Source: Bacteroidota bacterium (GTDB lineage Bacteria > Bacteroidota > Bacteroidia > 2-12-FULL-35-15). From it: a stretch of DNA of 64,000 nucleotides. The stretch spans positions 248,001 to 312,000 of the forward strand of contig JAQZBR010000002.1 in NCBI GenBank assembly GCA_029237775.1. The letters run 5' to 3'. This document shows, one piece after another, positions 1 through 8,075 of this stretch (the stretch's first letter is position 1; the number at the start of each line of letters is the position of its first letter). The notes beneath the pieces are model-generated. The model was given only the letters and a program-made list of their open reading frames with translations, searched no databases and was not told the DNA's origin. Position numbers and translations under genes: made by a program.

Positions 1-111
1 AATTTCAGTTAGATACATTGTTTATGTAAATAATATAATTTCTTTGCCCGGTGGTTTTGCCTGTTCGATAAAAAAAAGACAATATTCTATTTCAGCTATT
101 CCAAAATTTCT

Positions 112-119
112 TATCTTTG
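112..119 (+). promoter_or_regulatory. rpsA promoter, -7 box
   Basis: TATCTTTG matches the Bacteroidota -7 consensus TAnnTTTG. It lies 113 nt upstream of the rpsA start, implying a leader of about 110 nt. No good -33 TTTG is visible; TTTC at 90-93 is the nearest. The leader holds a small CCGGG/CCCGG hairpin at 208-225, just before the ATG, that could influence initiation; that role is speculative. Confidence 0.6.
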
Positions 120-232
120 TGTCCCTTTTAAAAGAAGGATAATCAAAATTCAGTACTAACCCCTTCAATTTCATTGATAATCAATGAATTGGATACAAAA
201 AAATGCCCCGGGACAATTACCCCGGAAATTTA

Positions 233-931
233 ATGGCAGAAACAGTAACAGCTCCTGTAGAGCTAGAAGCATTTGACTGGAACGCAGTCGGAAAAAAAGG
301 TGAAGGTTATTCACAGGAAGAGCGCGAAAAGCTGGACTCTATCTATGAAAAAACTTTAAAATCAGTAGCAGCGAATGAAATTATTGACGGAACTGTTGTA
401 GCAAAAAACAACAAAGAAGTTGTAGTTAACATTGGTTACAAATCAGACGGAGTTGTTCAGTTAACTGAATTCCGTTACAATCCGGACCTTAAGGTTGGGG
501 ATACAGTTGAAGTGTATGTAGAAAGTCAGGAAGATAAAAGCGGTCAGCTGATCCTTTCTCATAAAACTGCACGTGCAATGAAATCATGGGAGCGTGTTAA
601 CCAGGCTCTTGAAAATGACGAAATAATTAAAGGATATGTTAAATGCCGTACAAAAGGTGGTCTTATCGCTGATGTATTTGGTATTGAAGCATTCTTACCG
701 GGATCTCAGATCGATGTTAAACCGATCCGTGATTACGATATCTATGTAGGTAAAACTATGGAGTTCAAAGTTGTTAAGATCAACAATGAATTCAAAAATG
801 TTGTTGTTTCTCACAAAGCTCTTATTGAAGCTGAGCTTGAACAACAGAAAAAAGAGATCATCTCTAAACTTGAAAAAGGTCAGGTTCTTGAAGGAACTGT
901 TAAATCAGAAGATCAACGTTGTTATCCTTGA
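233..931 (+). CDS. rpsA: 30S ribosomal protein S1, N-terminal part (gene split by deletion/frameshift)
   Basis: bS1 binds mRNA on the 30S subunit during initiation and is built from repeated S1 (OB-fold) domains. This reading frame carries S1 domain 1 (about residues 49-118), domain 2 (about 137-200) and only the first strand of domain 3 (VLEGTVK), then ends after eight out-of-frame residues. The ATG at 233 (MAETVTAP) is preferred over the one at 203, because family members begin with a short acidic lead of this kind. The downstream frame resumes with QKINVVILDFD at 906. In Bacteroidota S1 about 38 residues normally lie between these two segments, so roughly 113 bp appear to be missing, not just one base. 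As bS1 is expected to be essential here, an assembly or sequencing error between similar S1 repeats is a strong alternative to a true lesion. Confidence 0.9.
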   Translation: MAETVTAPVELEAFDWNAVGKKGEGYSQEEREKLDSIYEKTLKSVAANEIIDGTVVAKNNKEVVVNIGYKSDGVVQLTEFRYNPDLKVGDTVEVYVESQEDKSGQLILSHKTARAMKSWERVNQALENDEIIKGYVKCRTKGGLIADVFGIEAFLPGSQIDVKPIRDYDIYVGKTMEFKVVKINNEFKNVVVSHKALIEAELEQQKKEIISKLEKGQVLEGTVKSEDQRCYP

Positions 932-1937
932 TTTCGATAACGAGAAAAAACGTATCGCTCTTGGCTTGAAGCAGCTTTCTGCACACCCTTGGGATGCATT
1001 GAAATCTGACTTAGCTGTTGGAGATAAAGTAAAAGGTAAAGTTGTAGTTATCGCTGATTACGGTGCTTTCGTTGAGATCGCTCCGGGTGTTGAAGGTTTG
1101 ATCCACGTTTCAGAAATGAGCTGGAGCCAGCACTTACGCACTGCTCACGATTTCTTAAAAGTGGGTGATGAAGTAGAAGCTGTTGTATTGACATTAGACC
1201 GCGAAGAGCGTAAAATGTCTTTAGGTATCAAACAATTAATGCCGGATCCTTGGAATGGTGTTATTGAGAAATATGCTAAAGGTACACGCCACACTGCAAC
1301 TGTACGTAACTTCACTAACTTCGGTATCTTCGTAGAACTTGAAGAAGGTGTTGACGGATTGATTCACATCTCTGACCTTTCCTGGTCTAAGAAGATCAAG
1401 CATCCATCAGAATTCACTAAAATTGGTGATAAGATCGATGTAGTTGTTCTTGAGATAGATGGTGAAAACCGCAGATTGAGCTTAGGTCACAAGCAATTGG
1501 AAGAAAATCCATGGGATGTATTTGAAACAGTGTTCACACTTGATTCAATTCACCAGGGAACCATCATCAACATTATGGACAAAGGTGCTATCATCTCTAT
1601 GCCATACGGTGTTGAAGCTTTTGCTCCTACACGTCACTTGTTAAAACCTGATGGTACTTCCGCGAAAATGGAAGAAGTGTTAGACTTCAAAGTGATCGAG
1701 TTCAATAAAGAAAACAAAAAGATCATTGTTTCTCACAGCAAGATCAACGAAGAAGTAACTGCAAATGAAAGAGCAGCTGTTTCTGACGCGAAAAAAGCTG
1801 ATAGAGAAGAAACAGAGAAAGCTGTTAAGAAAATGAAGAGCAGCGTTGAGAAATCAACTTTAGGTGACCTTGATGTACTTTCAAATCTGAAAGCAGATAT
1901 GGAAGAGACAGAAAAAAAATCTAAAAAATCTGAATAA
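906..1937 (+). CDS. rpsA: 30S ribosomal protein S1, C-terminal part (gene split by deletion/frameshift)
   Basis: This is the continuation of rpsA in another frame. The segment homologous to S1 starts at codon 906 (QKINVV); upstream codons open to 771 are out-of-frame shadow. It holds the end of S1 domain 3, then domain 4 (VKGKVVVIADYGAFVEI), domain 5 (ATVRNFTNFGIFVELEEG) and a more diverged domain 6 (GTIINIMDKGAIISM), followed by a charged Lys/Glu-rich tail. The repeated GLIHVSEMSW and GLIHISDLSW motifs are typical. Together with the upstream part, the protein has six S1 domains, of which domain 3 is damaged. A perfect hairpin and then an intrinsic terminator follow the stop codon. Confidence 0.9.
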   Translation, partial: QKINVVILDFDNEKKRIALGLKQLSAHPWDALKSDLAVGDKVKGKVVVIADYGAFVEIAPGVEGLIHVSEMSWSQHLRTAHDFLKVGDEVEAVVLTLDREERKMSLGIKQLMPDPWNGVIEKYAKGTRHTATVRNFTNFGIFVELEEGVDGLIHISDLSWSKKIKHPSEFTKIGDKIDVVVLEIDGENRRLSLGHKQLEENPWDVFETVFTLDSIHQGTIINIMDKGAIISMPYGVEAFAPTRHLLKPDGTSAKMEEVLDFKVIEFNKENKKIIVSHSKINEEVTANERAAVSDAKKADREETEKAVKKMKSSVEKSTLGDLDVLSNLKADMEETEKKSKKSE

Positions 1938-1940
1938 TAC

Positions 1941-1962
1941 TTTTCCTTCGCAAGAAGGAAAA
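1941..1962 (+). other. perfect hairpin with GCAA tetraloop after rpsA stop
   Basis: Nine-base arms TTTTCCTTC and GAAGGAAAA enclose GCAA, a GNRA-type loop, starting four bases after the rpsA stop. It precedes the true terminator by about 30 nt and has no T-run of its own, so it may act as a 3'-end stabiliser of the rpsA mRNA. That function is an inference. Confidence 0.5.
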
Positions 1963-1994
1963 TTCTAAAGCCACGCCATGGTTTTTAGGAAGAG

Positions 1995-2020
1995 AGCCCC
2001 GCAGAAATGCGGGGCTTTTT
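1995..2020 (+). terminator. intrinsic terminator of rpsA
   Basis: AGCCCCGC and GCGGGGCT form a perfect 8-bp GC-rich stem around a 6-nt loop, followed at once by a run of T. It separates rpsA from the next gene. Confidence 0.9.
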
Positions 2021-2053
2021 ATTTACATTGCGTTCAATTAATTCTTTCCGCGT

Positions 2054-4018
2054 ATGAAACGTCTGTACAGTTTATTTTTCCTTCTTTTTTTGATCGTTAC
2101 CAACCTTCAGTCACAGAATATGATCGACTCACTTAAAACCTCGTTAATGGGCAAACACCCTGATACTTTGAGAGTGAAGATCTATGATGATCTTGTATGG
2201 GAATTATATGTCAGAGGAAACAGGGATGAAGCCCTGAGATATGCGGTAGAAGGATTAGAGCTGGCTAAGAAAATAAACTATGAAAGAGCTGTGGCGGATC
2301 TTTATCATCAGCTTGGAAATATCTATTATTCAAAATCTAACTATACAAAATCACTTGAGAATTATTTTTCATCCTTAAAGATCAAGGAAAAGCTCGGTCT
2401 CAAAAAAGGACTCGCAAGCGGATTCGGCAGCATCGGCAATGTTTATCAGGCCCAGGGTAATTATCCCAAAGCTTTACATTACCAATTCATGGCTTTAAAG
2501 CTAAGCACTGAAGTTGATCACAAAAGCGGAGTAGCAGTTGCGCTTAATAATATCGGAAATGTTTACGGTCGCATGAATAGCAATGATTCTGCTATGAAAT
2601 ATTTTAATGCTGCGGTAAAGGTTGATGAAGAGATAGATGATATATACGGAATGTCACAGGCATTTGGAAACATCAGCAATATATATAAAGCTAAAAATGA
2701 TTACAATAAGAGTCTTGAATATATCCAACGGGCGCTTGCAATACAGGAAAAAATTGGTGATCAGCGTGGAATGGCGGGTTCATATGGTAATTTAGGAACA
2801 ATATACCTTGCACTTGGCAAATACACTGAGGCGCTCGATTACCTGACCAGATCTGTTACTCTCTCCCGGCAATCAGGTTTTAAGGAATACATAAAGGAAA
2901 ATTATGCTGATCTCTCGAAGACCTATGAGAAATTAGGGCAGAAGGATAAGGCGCTTGAGTTTTACAAAAAGTACAGCGACCTGAAGGATACTTTACTTAA
3001 TGACGAAAATAACAAGCATATTGCTGAAATGAGTGCACAATATGACAGCGATAGAAAAGACAATGAAATCAAGCTTTTAAACAAGGATAAAGAGAAAATT
3101 GAGGCTATTGCTGCAGCTGAAAGTAAAAGGCAGAATATCATCATTTCTGCAGTGACTATAGGCTTTGTCTTTGTTCTTGTCTTCGCCTTTTTCGTATTCA
3201 GGAGTAATCGCGAAAAGCAAAAGATAAATATTGAGATCACCCGGCAAAAAGAGATCATTGAAGAACGAAATAACGAAGTCCATGAAAGTATCACGTATGC
3301 AAAACGCATTCAGACTGCAATTCTACCACCTGTGAAGCTGGTGAAAAGTTATTTGCCCGAATCATTCATCCTGTTCCGGCCCAAAGATATTGTCAGCGGA
3401 GATTTTTATTGGATCGACAAAATAGATGATAAAATTTTATTTGCAGCAGTTGATTGTACAGGTCACGGAGTTCCCGGAGCAATGGTAAGTGTTGTGGGCA
3501 ATAACGGCTTGAACCGCGCTCTGAAGGAATTCGGCTTAGTGTCGCCTAAACTTATCTTAGATAAACTTAACGAGCTGGTTGAAGAAACCTTTTCTAAAAG
3601 CGAAAGCGAAGTGAAGGATGGGATGGATATATCTCTTTGCTGTTTGAATCTGTCAAGCCGCTTATTACACTGGTCAGGCGCCAATAACCCTTTATGGATC
3701 CACAGGAATGGTAATCTTGAGCTCATAAAAGGAGACAAGCAGCCAGTAGGGGCTTTTGAGTACCGCAAACCTTTTACTGAACATTCTTTTCAGCTTAATA
3801 AGGGCGATCTCATTTACATATTTACTGACGGCTTCGCAGATCAATTCGGAGGAGAGAATGGCAAGAAGTATAAATACAAACAGCTTCAAGAGATCCTGTT
3901 ATCAGGCAGCTCAAAAGAAATGAGTGAACAGCATAGAATCCTTAATTCCGCGTTTGACACTTGGAAAGGTGATCTGGATCAGGTGGATGATGTTTGTATT
4001 ATTGGAGTTAGAGTGTAG
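2054..4018 (+). CDS. TPR sensor protein with SpoIIE-type PP2C phosphatase domain
   Basis: This is probably an inner-membrane serine/threonine phosphatase of a partner-switching or stress-signalling pathway. A signal peptide (residues 1-20) is followed by five to seven tetratricopeptide repeats (about 45-310; recurring GNIYxxxGxYxxAL), a coiled-coil-prone stretch (320-360), one transmembrane helix (361-383), a second coiled coil (385-415) and a C-terminal SpoIIE/PP2C domain (436-654). Metal-binding motifs are visible: SGDFYW, VDCTGHGVPGAM, IFTDGFADQ and DDVCIIGV. The TPR part is predicted periplasmic and the phosphatase cytoplasmic, so it would sense an external or envelope cue. The usual substrate of such phosphatases is a STAS-domain antagonist; one is encoded at 9464-9811, but a link is only inferred. 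No clear promoter was found. Confidence 0.85.
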   Translation: MKRLYSLFFLLFLIVTNLQSQNMIDSLKTSLMGKHPDTLRVKIYDDLVWELYVRGNRDEALRYAVEGLELAKKINYERAVADLYHQLGNIYYSKSNYTKSLENYFSSLKIKEKLGLKKGLASGFGSIGNVYQAQGNYPKALHYQFMALKLSTEVDHKSGVAVALNNIGNVYGRMNSNDSAMKYFNAAVKVDEEIDDIYGMSQAFGNISNIYKAKNDYNKSLEYIQRALAIQEKIGDQRGMAGSYGNLGTIYLALGKYTEALDYLTRSVTLSRQSGFKEYIKENYADLSKTYEKLGQKDKALEFYKKYSDLKDTLLNDENNKHIAEMSAQYDSDRKDNEIKLLNKDKEKIEAIAAAESKRQNIIISAVTIGFVFVLVFAFFVFRSNREKQKINIEITRQKEIIEERNNEVHESITYAKRIQTAILPPVKLVKSYLPESFILFRPKDIVSGDFYWIDKIDDKILFAAVDCTGHGVPGAMVSVVGNNGLNRALKEFGLVSPKLILDKLNELVEETFSKSESEVKDGMDISLCCLNLSSRLLHWSGANNPLWIHRNGNLELIKGDKQPVGAFEYRKPFTEHSFQLNKGDLIYIFTDGFADQFGGENGKKYKYKQLQEILLSGSSKEMSEQHRILNSAFDTWKGDLDQVDDVCIIGVRV

Positions 4019-4337
4019 CTCTGCTGTTTTATTTACCACAGATAACACAGATTCGCACAGATTGTATCGCTTCGCGAATTGGATTTAAATCCATTTGTCA
4101 CCCTGAAACAACTTTGCGTTTCTCCCGTCTTTGCAAGCAATGCCTAAAATTGGTTTTGCCGCAGCTGCACTGATTAAAAAACACCACAGATAACAACGAT
4201 TTACCCAGATTATCGCTTCGCGATTTAAGGCAGGATTTGAAGTTCTCCACTTTTAATGGTGTGACTGGCAATTAATTAGTTTATCTCTTCTGGCGCATTT
4301 TTTTATAAGGGTTAAATACTAACTTAAAAATAGAGCC
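4019..4337 (+). repeat. intergenic stretch with two copies of a dispersed CACAGATT/ATCGCTTCGCGA repeat
   Basis: There is no credible gene here. Two related units are present: about 4035-4081 (ACCACAGATAACACAGATT, then ATCGCTTCGCGA) and about 4181-4228 (CCACAGATAACAACGATTTA, then ATCGCTTCGCGA). The same words recur, in either orientation, around 9.1-9.36 kb and 53.7 kb, so this is a dispersed intergenic repeat family. Confidence 0.7.
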
Positions 4338-4997
4338 ATGAAAACAAGATCCTTATTAATAATTCTATCTGTTTTAACTTTACTGTATTCCTGTGAAAAG
4401 GATACGAACGAACTAATTTCATCTTATACACCTTCACCTGCACCGGTGGTTTATCCAAATTATTCAAAGCTCGCTGTTGGGAATTATTGGGTGTATCAGA
4501 GATCAACACTGAACACAAGCGGTACATACATTCCTACTGTGGTGGACAGCTGTTATATCGATCGTGACACTATGATCGGTGGAAATACATATTATGTTTA
4601 TACTGAGCCTTCAATCAGCGGTGGTACTATGACTCACTACTACCGTGACTCTTTGCATTATATTCTTGACCTGCATAAGATCGTATTCTCATCCCAGGAT
4701 TTCAGCACTATTTTCAAATCAGGGTATATGGTAATGTCGCCAGGAGATACTGTCTCTCGTTATGAATCTAAAATGATCCAGAAAGACAGTGTAGTGAATG
4801 AAATGAATGGTTCATATACTTCTTCCACATTTATCACAAATTATTACATGTATCCTTCGTATTCTTCAGGGGGAGCTACAAGATATATTTATTCACGATA
4901 TTCTAAAGATGTCGGTATTGTTGAACAATCCCTTCCGTTCGCTTCATCCAATCCTAATTATGAGATCAGGCAATTGTTAAGATTTCATGTGAATTAA
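4338..4997 (+). CDS. predicted lipoprotein of unknown function
   Basis: The 219-residue product begins with a lipoprotein signal peptide: positive MKTR, a hydrophobic core and a lipobox ending LLYSC (Cys19), followed by a polar KDTNEL linker. The mature part is rich in Ser, Thr and Tyr and looks like a beta-rich extracellular domain (LAVGNYWVYQRS near residue 50; several MxxGDTV-like turns). The 'LAVGNYWVYQ' opening resembles small secreted domains often seen in Bacteroidota, but I do not recognise a named family. It is monocistronic, with a strong terminator directly after the stop. Confidence 0.75.
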   Translation: MKTRSLLIILSVLTLLYSCEKDTNELISSYTPSPAPVVYPNYSKLAVGNYWVYQRSTLNTSGTYIPTVVDSCYIDRDTMIGGNTYYVYTEPSISGGTMTHYYRDSLHYILDLHKIVFSSQDFSTIFKSGYMVMSPGDTVSRYESKMIQKDSVVNEMNGSYTSSTFITNYYMYPSYSSGGATRYIYSRYSKDVGIVEQSLPFASSNPNYEIRQLLRFHVN

Positions 4998-5034
4998 AAA
5001 AAGAAATCCCCGGTCAAGCCGGGGATTTCTTTTT
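4998..5034 (+). terminator. bidirectional intrinsic terminator
   Basis: Sixteen-base arms AAAAAGAAATCCCCGG and CCGGGGATTTCTTTTT surround the loop TCAAG. Because the stem is flanked by A-run and T-run, it can serve the lipoprotein gene on the plus strand and the convergent metalloprotease gene on the minus strand (stop at 5076). Confidence 0.9.
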
Positions 5035-5075
5035 AATTTCTCTGACTATATTCAGCCGTCAACAACAGAGTAGTT

Positions 5076-7172
5076 TTACTTTTGGATGATACATTTTCTT
5101 GTGATCTCCTGTTTGCCATCGCTGAATTTGACAAAGTAAACACCGCTTTTCAATTGCCTTAGATCGAGCGACAATTTATTTTGTCCTTTATTGAATATGC
5201 TCATGCCTGACTCCTGAACATTTTGTCCGAGCACATTTGTGATAATGATATTCATTGATTTCGTTGTATTCAGATCAAATGAAACATTAAGTTCCTCAGA
5301 AGCGGGGTTAGGGTATAGGCTCAGTCCGGAAACATTTTCACTTAATTCTTCCAGACCGGTGGATGTATCAATATTTATATCATCAATGTAAATGTTATTA
5401 CCTCCTTTTGAAGTGAAAATGAACTTAAACCGGAAGTTAGCTGTGCAATACAAAGCGGGCACATTAACACTTACCTGGCGCCAGTCAAGCCCGGAAGCAG
5501 GAATAAATGGTGTGTTTTGAGGTGCTACCGTTTCAAGGGCTGAACCGATCAGACTGATTCTCGGTACGTAGGCTCCTGTACATGTTTTTGTAATGTACAC
5601 CTGGAGCTGATCCTGACTGATAGTATCTTTTCTTGCGAAAGCATATTTAAATGTAAAGCTGATGTTCGGACTTGCGGAAAGATCGATAACTGGGCTGTAT
5701 AATTCATCTTTTGTCATCATTGAATTGTTGAAGTTGTTCAGCATGACCGAATGCGATCCGGTAAAAGCTGCATCAGTGGACAATTGCCAGCTGTTAACTG
5801 TATCGAAACTGTTGGAGAACCATAAAGGCCCGTTAAGAGAGGATGTCGATTCAAAACTTTCGCTGAAAGGAAAGGCATTTCCGGTGTTTGGCAAAACCGA
5901 GATCATATTGTTTCTTGTGGTTTCGGCCGAATCGGTGCCGCTAAAAACTTTTAAAGTAACAGGATAACTTCCCGCTGTGCTGTATGTAACAACAGGTGAT
6001 GATACAGTCGAGCCGGAAGGGGATCCTCCGGGGAAACTCCATTGCAGCGAGCTTATATTTCCATTAAAAGAGGTGTTAGTGAATGTAATCTGGTTACCAC
6101 CTGTTTCACATACAACGGTTTTGTTGCTTGTGAAATCTGCCTGACAAAGCGGGCCTGGAATATCATAAGTCCCTGTAGCGATCAGATTTGCTGTTTGCCA
6201 AAGATTGTTCCTTCCGGCAATTGTATCATTCAAACAGGCATGCATTCTCGCTTTTTGTCCATAGGTGAACATCTTATTACAATAAGAGTAATCCATCGCA
6301 TTCTGAACATTATCAACTGCATTTCCACAAGAAGCCCCGTTCAGATTACAGCTCTGCCAGCCGATAGTAGGAGGGGTGTCCGCCACAAGATCATCGATGT
6401 TGCAATCTTTGGCTGTGTCGGCACAGGGATAAAAATAAAATCCCGGTACGTTGTTACCACCCCAGATATGTTGCAAATTAAGGTAGTGGCCACATTCATG
6501 TGCGAAGGCAACCGACTGTGTATAATTGGAGGTTCCGATGCTACCAACATAGTTATGCGAGATCACGATGCCATCCCATGAAGGAATGGAATCTGCATCT
6601 GCAGGCCATACACAATGACCGGCAAGCCCGGCTGCATTTGCAACTACATACACATTCAAGTACTTATCAGGTGGCCATTGAATGAGCGATTTTACAGAAT
6701 GGTCACCGATGGTAGTCAGTGGCGAAGAGATCCGGTTAATTCCACTTGTACAATTTCCATCAGGGTCGATGGTTGCTAAGCGAAATTCTATATCGCAATC
6801 GGCATGAATAGGCTTAAACGCAGCGACTATACTTGCTGTATCCGGACGTTGTTTCCTGAAGGTTTGATTTAAAATATTTATTCCGTCAAGGATCTGCGCA
6901 CGCGAAATGTTTTCATTCCCGAAATTATGGATCACATGAAAAACTAGTGGAATAGTATAAGTTGCGGTTGGCGTACGTTTGTTATAGAAATCTTCAACAT
7001 ACTTTTTAGTAAAGGCTTCAAGCTGAGCATCTCTTTTGATGACAGCTTCCGCGATCTTCGGATTAGCTTTCAGAGTGGCGATGCGCATTTCATCGGCACC
7101 GCAATGAAGAGGTTCCTGAGAAAAAGATCTGATAGAAAACAGAAGTAAGGAAGAGAGTAGGAGTGTTCTCAT
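5076..7172 (-). CDS. secreted M43-family zinc metalloprotease with PKD domain and T9SS sorting domain
   Basis: The 698-residue product is predicted to be exported by Sec and then T9SS. A signal peptide (1-19) is followed by a pappalysin-like M43 catalytic domain with the zinc motif HECGHYLNLQH (225-235; family HExxHxxGxxH, with Asn in the usual Gly position) and a Met-turn region NAMDYSYC (about 291-298). Several cysteines nearby suggest disulfides. A PKD domain follows (about 345-425; QWSFPGGSPSGS and VTYSTAGSYPVTLKV), then a jelly-roll/MAM-like module (about 435-600; ESFESTSSLNGPLWFSN) and a type A C-terminal sorting domain (about 620-698; LYPNPASEELNVSF, GVYFVKF). The Gly-to-Asn change does not touch zinc ligands. 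The substrate is unknown. Confidence 0.9.
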   Translation of the reverse strand: MRTLLLSSLLLFSIRSFSQEPLHCGADEMRIATLKANPKIAEAVIKRDAQLEAFTKKYVEDFYNKRTPTATYTIPLVFHVIHNFGNENISRAQILDGINILNQTFRKQRPDTASIVAAFKPIHADCDIEFRLATIDPDGNCTSGINRISSPLTTIGDHSVKSLIQWPPDKYLNVYVVANAAGLAGHCVWPADADSIPSWDGIVISHNYVGSIGTSNYTQSVAFAHECGHYLNLQHIWGGNNVPGFYFYPCADTAKDCNIDDLVADTPPTIGWQSCNLNGASCGNAVDNVQNAMDYSYCNKMFTYGQKARMHACLNDTIAGRNNLWQTANLIATGTYDIPGPLCQADFTSNKTVVCETGGNQITFTNTSFNGNISSLQWSFPGGSPSGSTVSSPVVTYSTAGSYPVTLKVFSGTDSAETTRNNMISVLPNTGNAFPFSESFESTSSLNGPLWFSNSFDTVNSWQLSTDAAFTGSHSVMLNNFNNSMMTKDELYSPVIDLSASPNISFTFKYAFARKDTISQDQLQVYITKTCTGAYVPRISLIGSALETVAPQNTPFIPASGLDWRQVSVNVPALYCTANFRFKFIFTSKGGNNIYIDDINIDTSTGLEELSENVSGLSLYPNPASEELNVSFDLNTTKSMNIIITNVLGQNVQESGMSIFNKGQNKLSLDLRQLKSGVYFVKFSDGKQEITRKCIIQK

Positions 7173-7293
7173 AAAAAACGAATTTCTATAAAAATAGAGA
7201 AATTAATATAAATGATTTGTATCTGCCGGCTTTCGTAAAACCAGAAAGAAGGTTTTTATTTTGAGCCCTTAATCAAAAGCTCAATTTTTCGCC

Positions 7294-7301
7294 TATATTT
7301 G
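7294..7301 (+). promoter_or_regulatory. pyrR promoter, -7 box
   Basis: TATATTTG matches TAnnTTTG and ends only 10 nt before the pyrR ATG at 7312, implying a leader of a few nucleotides. No clear -33 element was found. Confidence 0.6.
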
Positions 7302-7311
7302 TTCCCTAGAT

Positions 7312-7848
7312 ATGATGAAGCCCAGGATCATTTTAGACAGTAAGCATTTTGAAATTACCGTTACCCGGCTTTGTTATCAATTAATTGAAGTTCATAATGA
7401 TTTCTCCAATACGGTGATCATAGGCCTTCAGCCCCGCGGGATCTACCTCGCAAAACGTATCCAGACCAAACTTCAGGAAATTTTAAAGAAGAAAGACATC
7501 AAATGCGGAAGCCTTGATATTACTTTTTACCGCGATGATTTTCGTAAAAAGGAGCTTGTTCCTAACCGCACTGAGATCGATTTTATTATTGAAGATAAAA
7601 ATGTCATCATGGTAGATGATGTACTGTTTACCGGAAGGACGATCCGCGCAGGACTGGATGCAATGCTGGCTTTCGGCCGGCCGAACGATGTGGAGCTTTT
7701 AGTTCTGATCGACAGAAGATTGAGCAGACATTTACCAATACAGGCCAAATACGTAGGAAAAACAATCGATTCCATCATTTCTGAAAAAGTTGTGGTAGAG
7801 TGGAAGGAGACGGACAAGAGTGATAAAGTAACCCTGATCTCGAATTAG
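7312..7848 (+). CDS. pyrR: PyrR-type pyrimidine regulator / uracil phosphoribosyltransferase
   Basis: This is a 178-residue type I phosphoribosyltransferase of the PyrR family, which converts uracil and PRPP to UMP and in some bacteria regulates pyr genes through RNA. The PRPP-binding loop VIMVDDVLFTGRTIRAG (98-114) is intact, and the PyrR-like segments GLQPRGIYLAKRI (38-50) and FYRDDFR (72-78) are present. It is followed by pyrB in the same orientation, 227 bp downstream, so the pairing of regulator with target pathway is conserved. The 5' leader is very short, so attenuation of its own gene within a leader is unlikely; the pyrR-pyrB gap is the place to look for a binding site. A second ATG lies one codon downstream. 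Confidence 0.9.
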   Translation: MMKPRIILDSKHFEITVTRLCYQLIEVHNDFSNTVIIGLQPRGIYLAKRIQTKLQEILKKKDIKCGSLDITFYRDDFRKKELVPNRTEIDFIIEDKNVIMVDDVLFTGRTIRAGLDAMLAFGRPNDVELLVLIDRRLSRHLPIQAKYVGKTIDSIISEKVVVEWKETDKSDKVTLISN

Positions 7849-7857
7849 TGAAGGATT

Positions 7858-7960
7858 GAAATAGAGAAGAAAAGGAAATTAGAGAGTTGGAGAAGGGGTG
7901 AAATGGAGAAGGAAAGAAAAATAGAGAATTGGAGAAGTGGTGAAATAGAGAATTACAAAG
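7858..7960 (+). repeat. 42-bp purine-rich tandem repeat between pyrR and pyrB
   Basis: Two full 42-bp units (7858-7899 and 7900-7941) and a partial third (to about 7960) follow the pattern GAAATRGAGAAG...TTGGAGAAGNGGT. A 13-nt word, GAGAATTGGAGAA (7924-7936), has an exact complement at 8037-8049, 27 nt before the pyrB start. The two could pair and loop out about 100 nt in the pyrR-pyrB transcript. Confidence 0.65.
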
Positions 7961-8075
7961 ATTAAACAAAATTTAGAGTTTGGATTATTTAAGTGTGAAT
8001 TATTGAATGAGATTTATAGGTTACGAGTAACAGAAATTCTCCAATTCTCCAAATCTGCAACTCACCAAATGTAAT

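Noticed and set aside
203-232. upstream ATG of rpsA at 203
   Set aside because: Residues encoded before 233 (MPRDNYPGNL) are not typical of S1 and overlap a small hairpin.
6042-6581. 179-codon plus-strand frame opposite the M43 protease
   Set aside because: It lies wholly inside the protease gene on the other strand, has no family-like motifs, and has no promoter.
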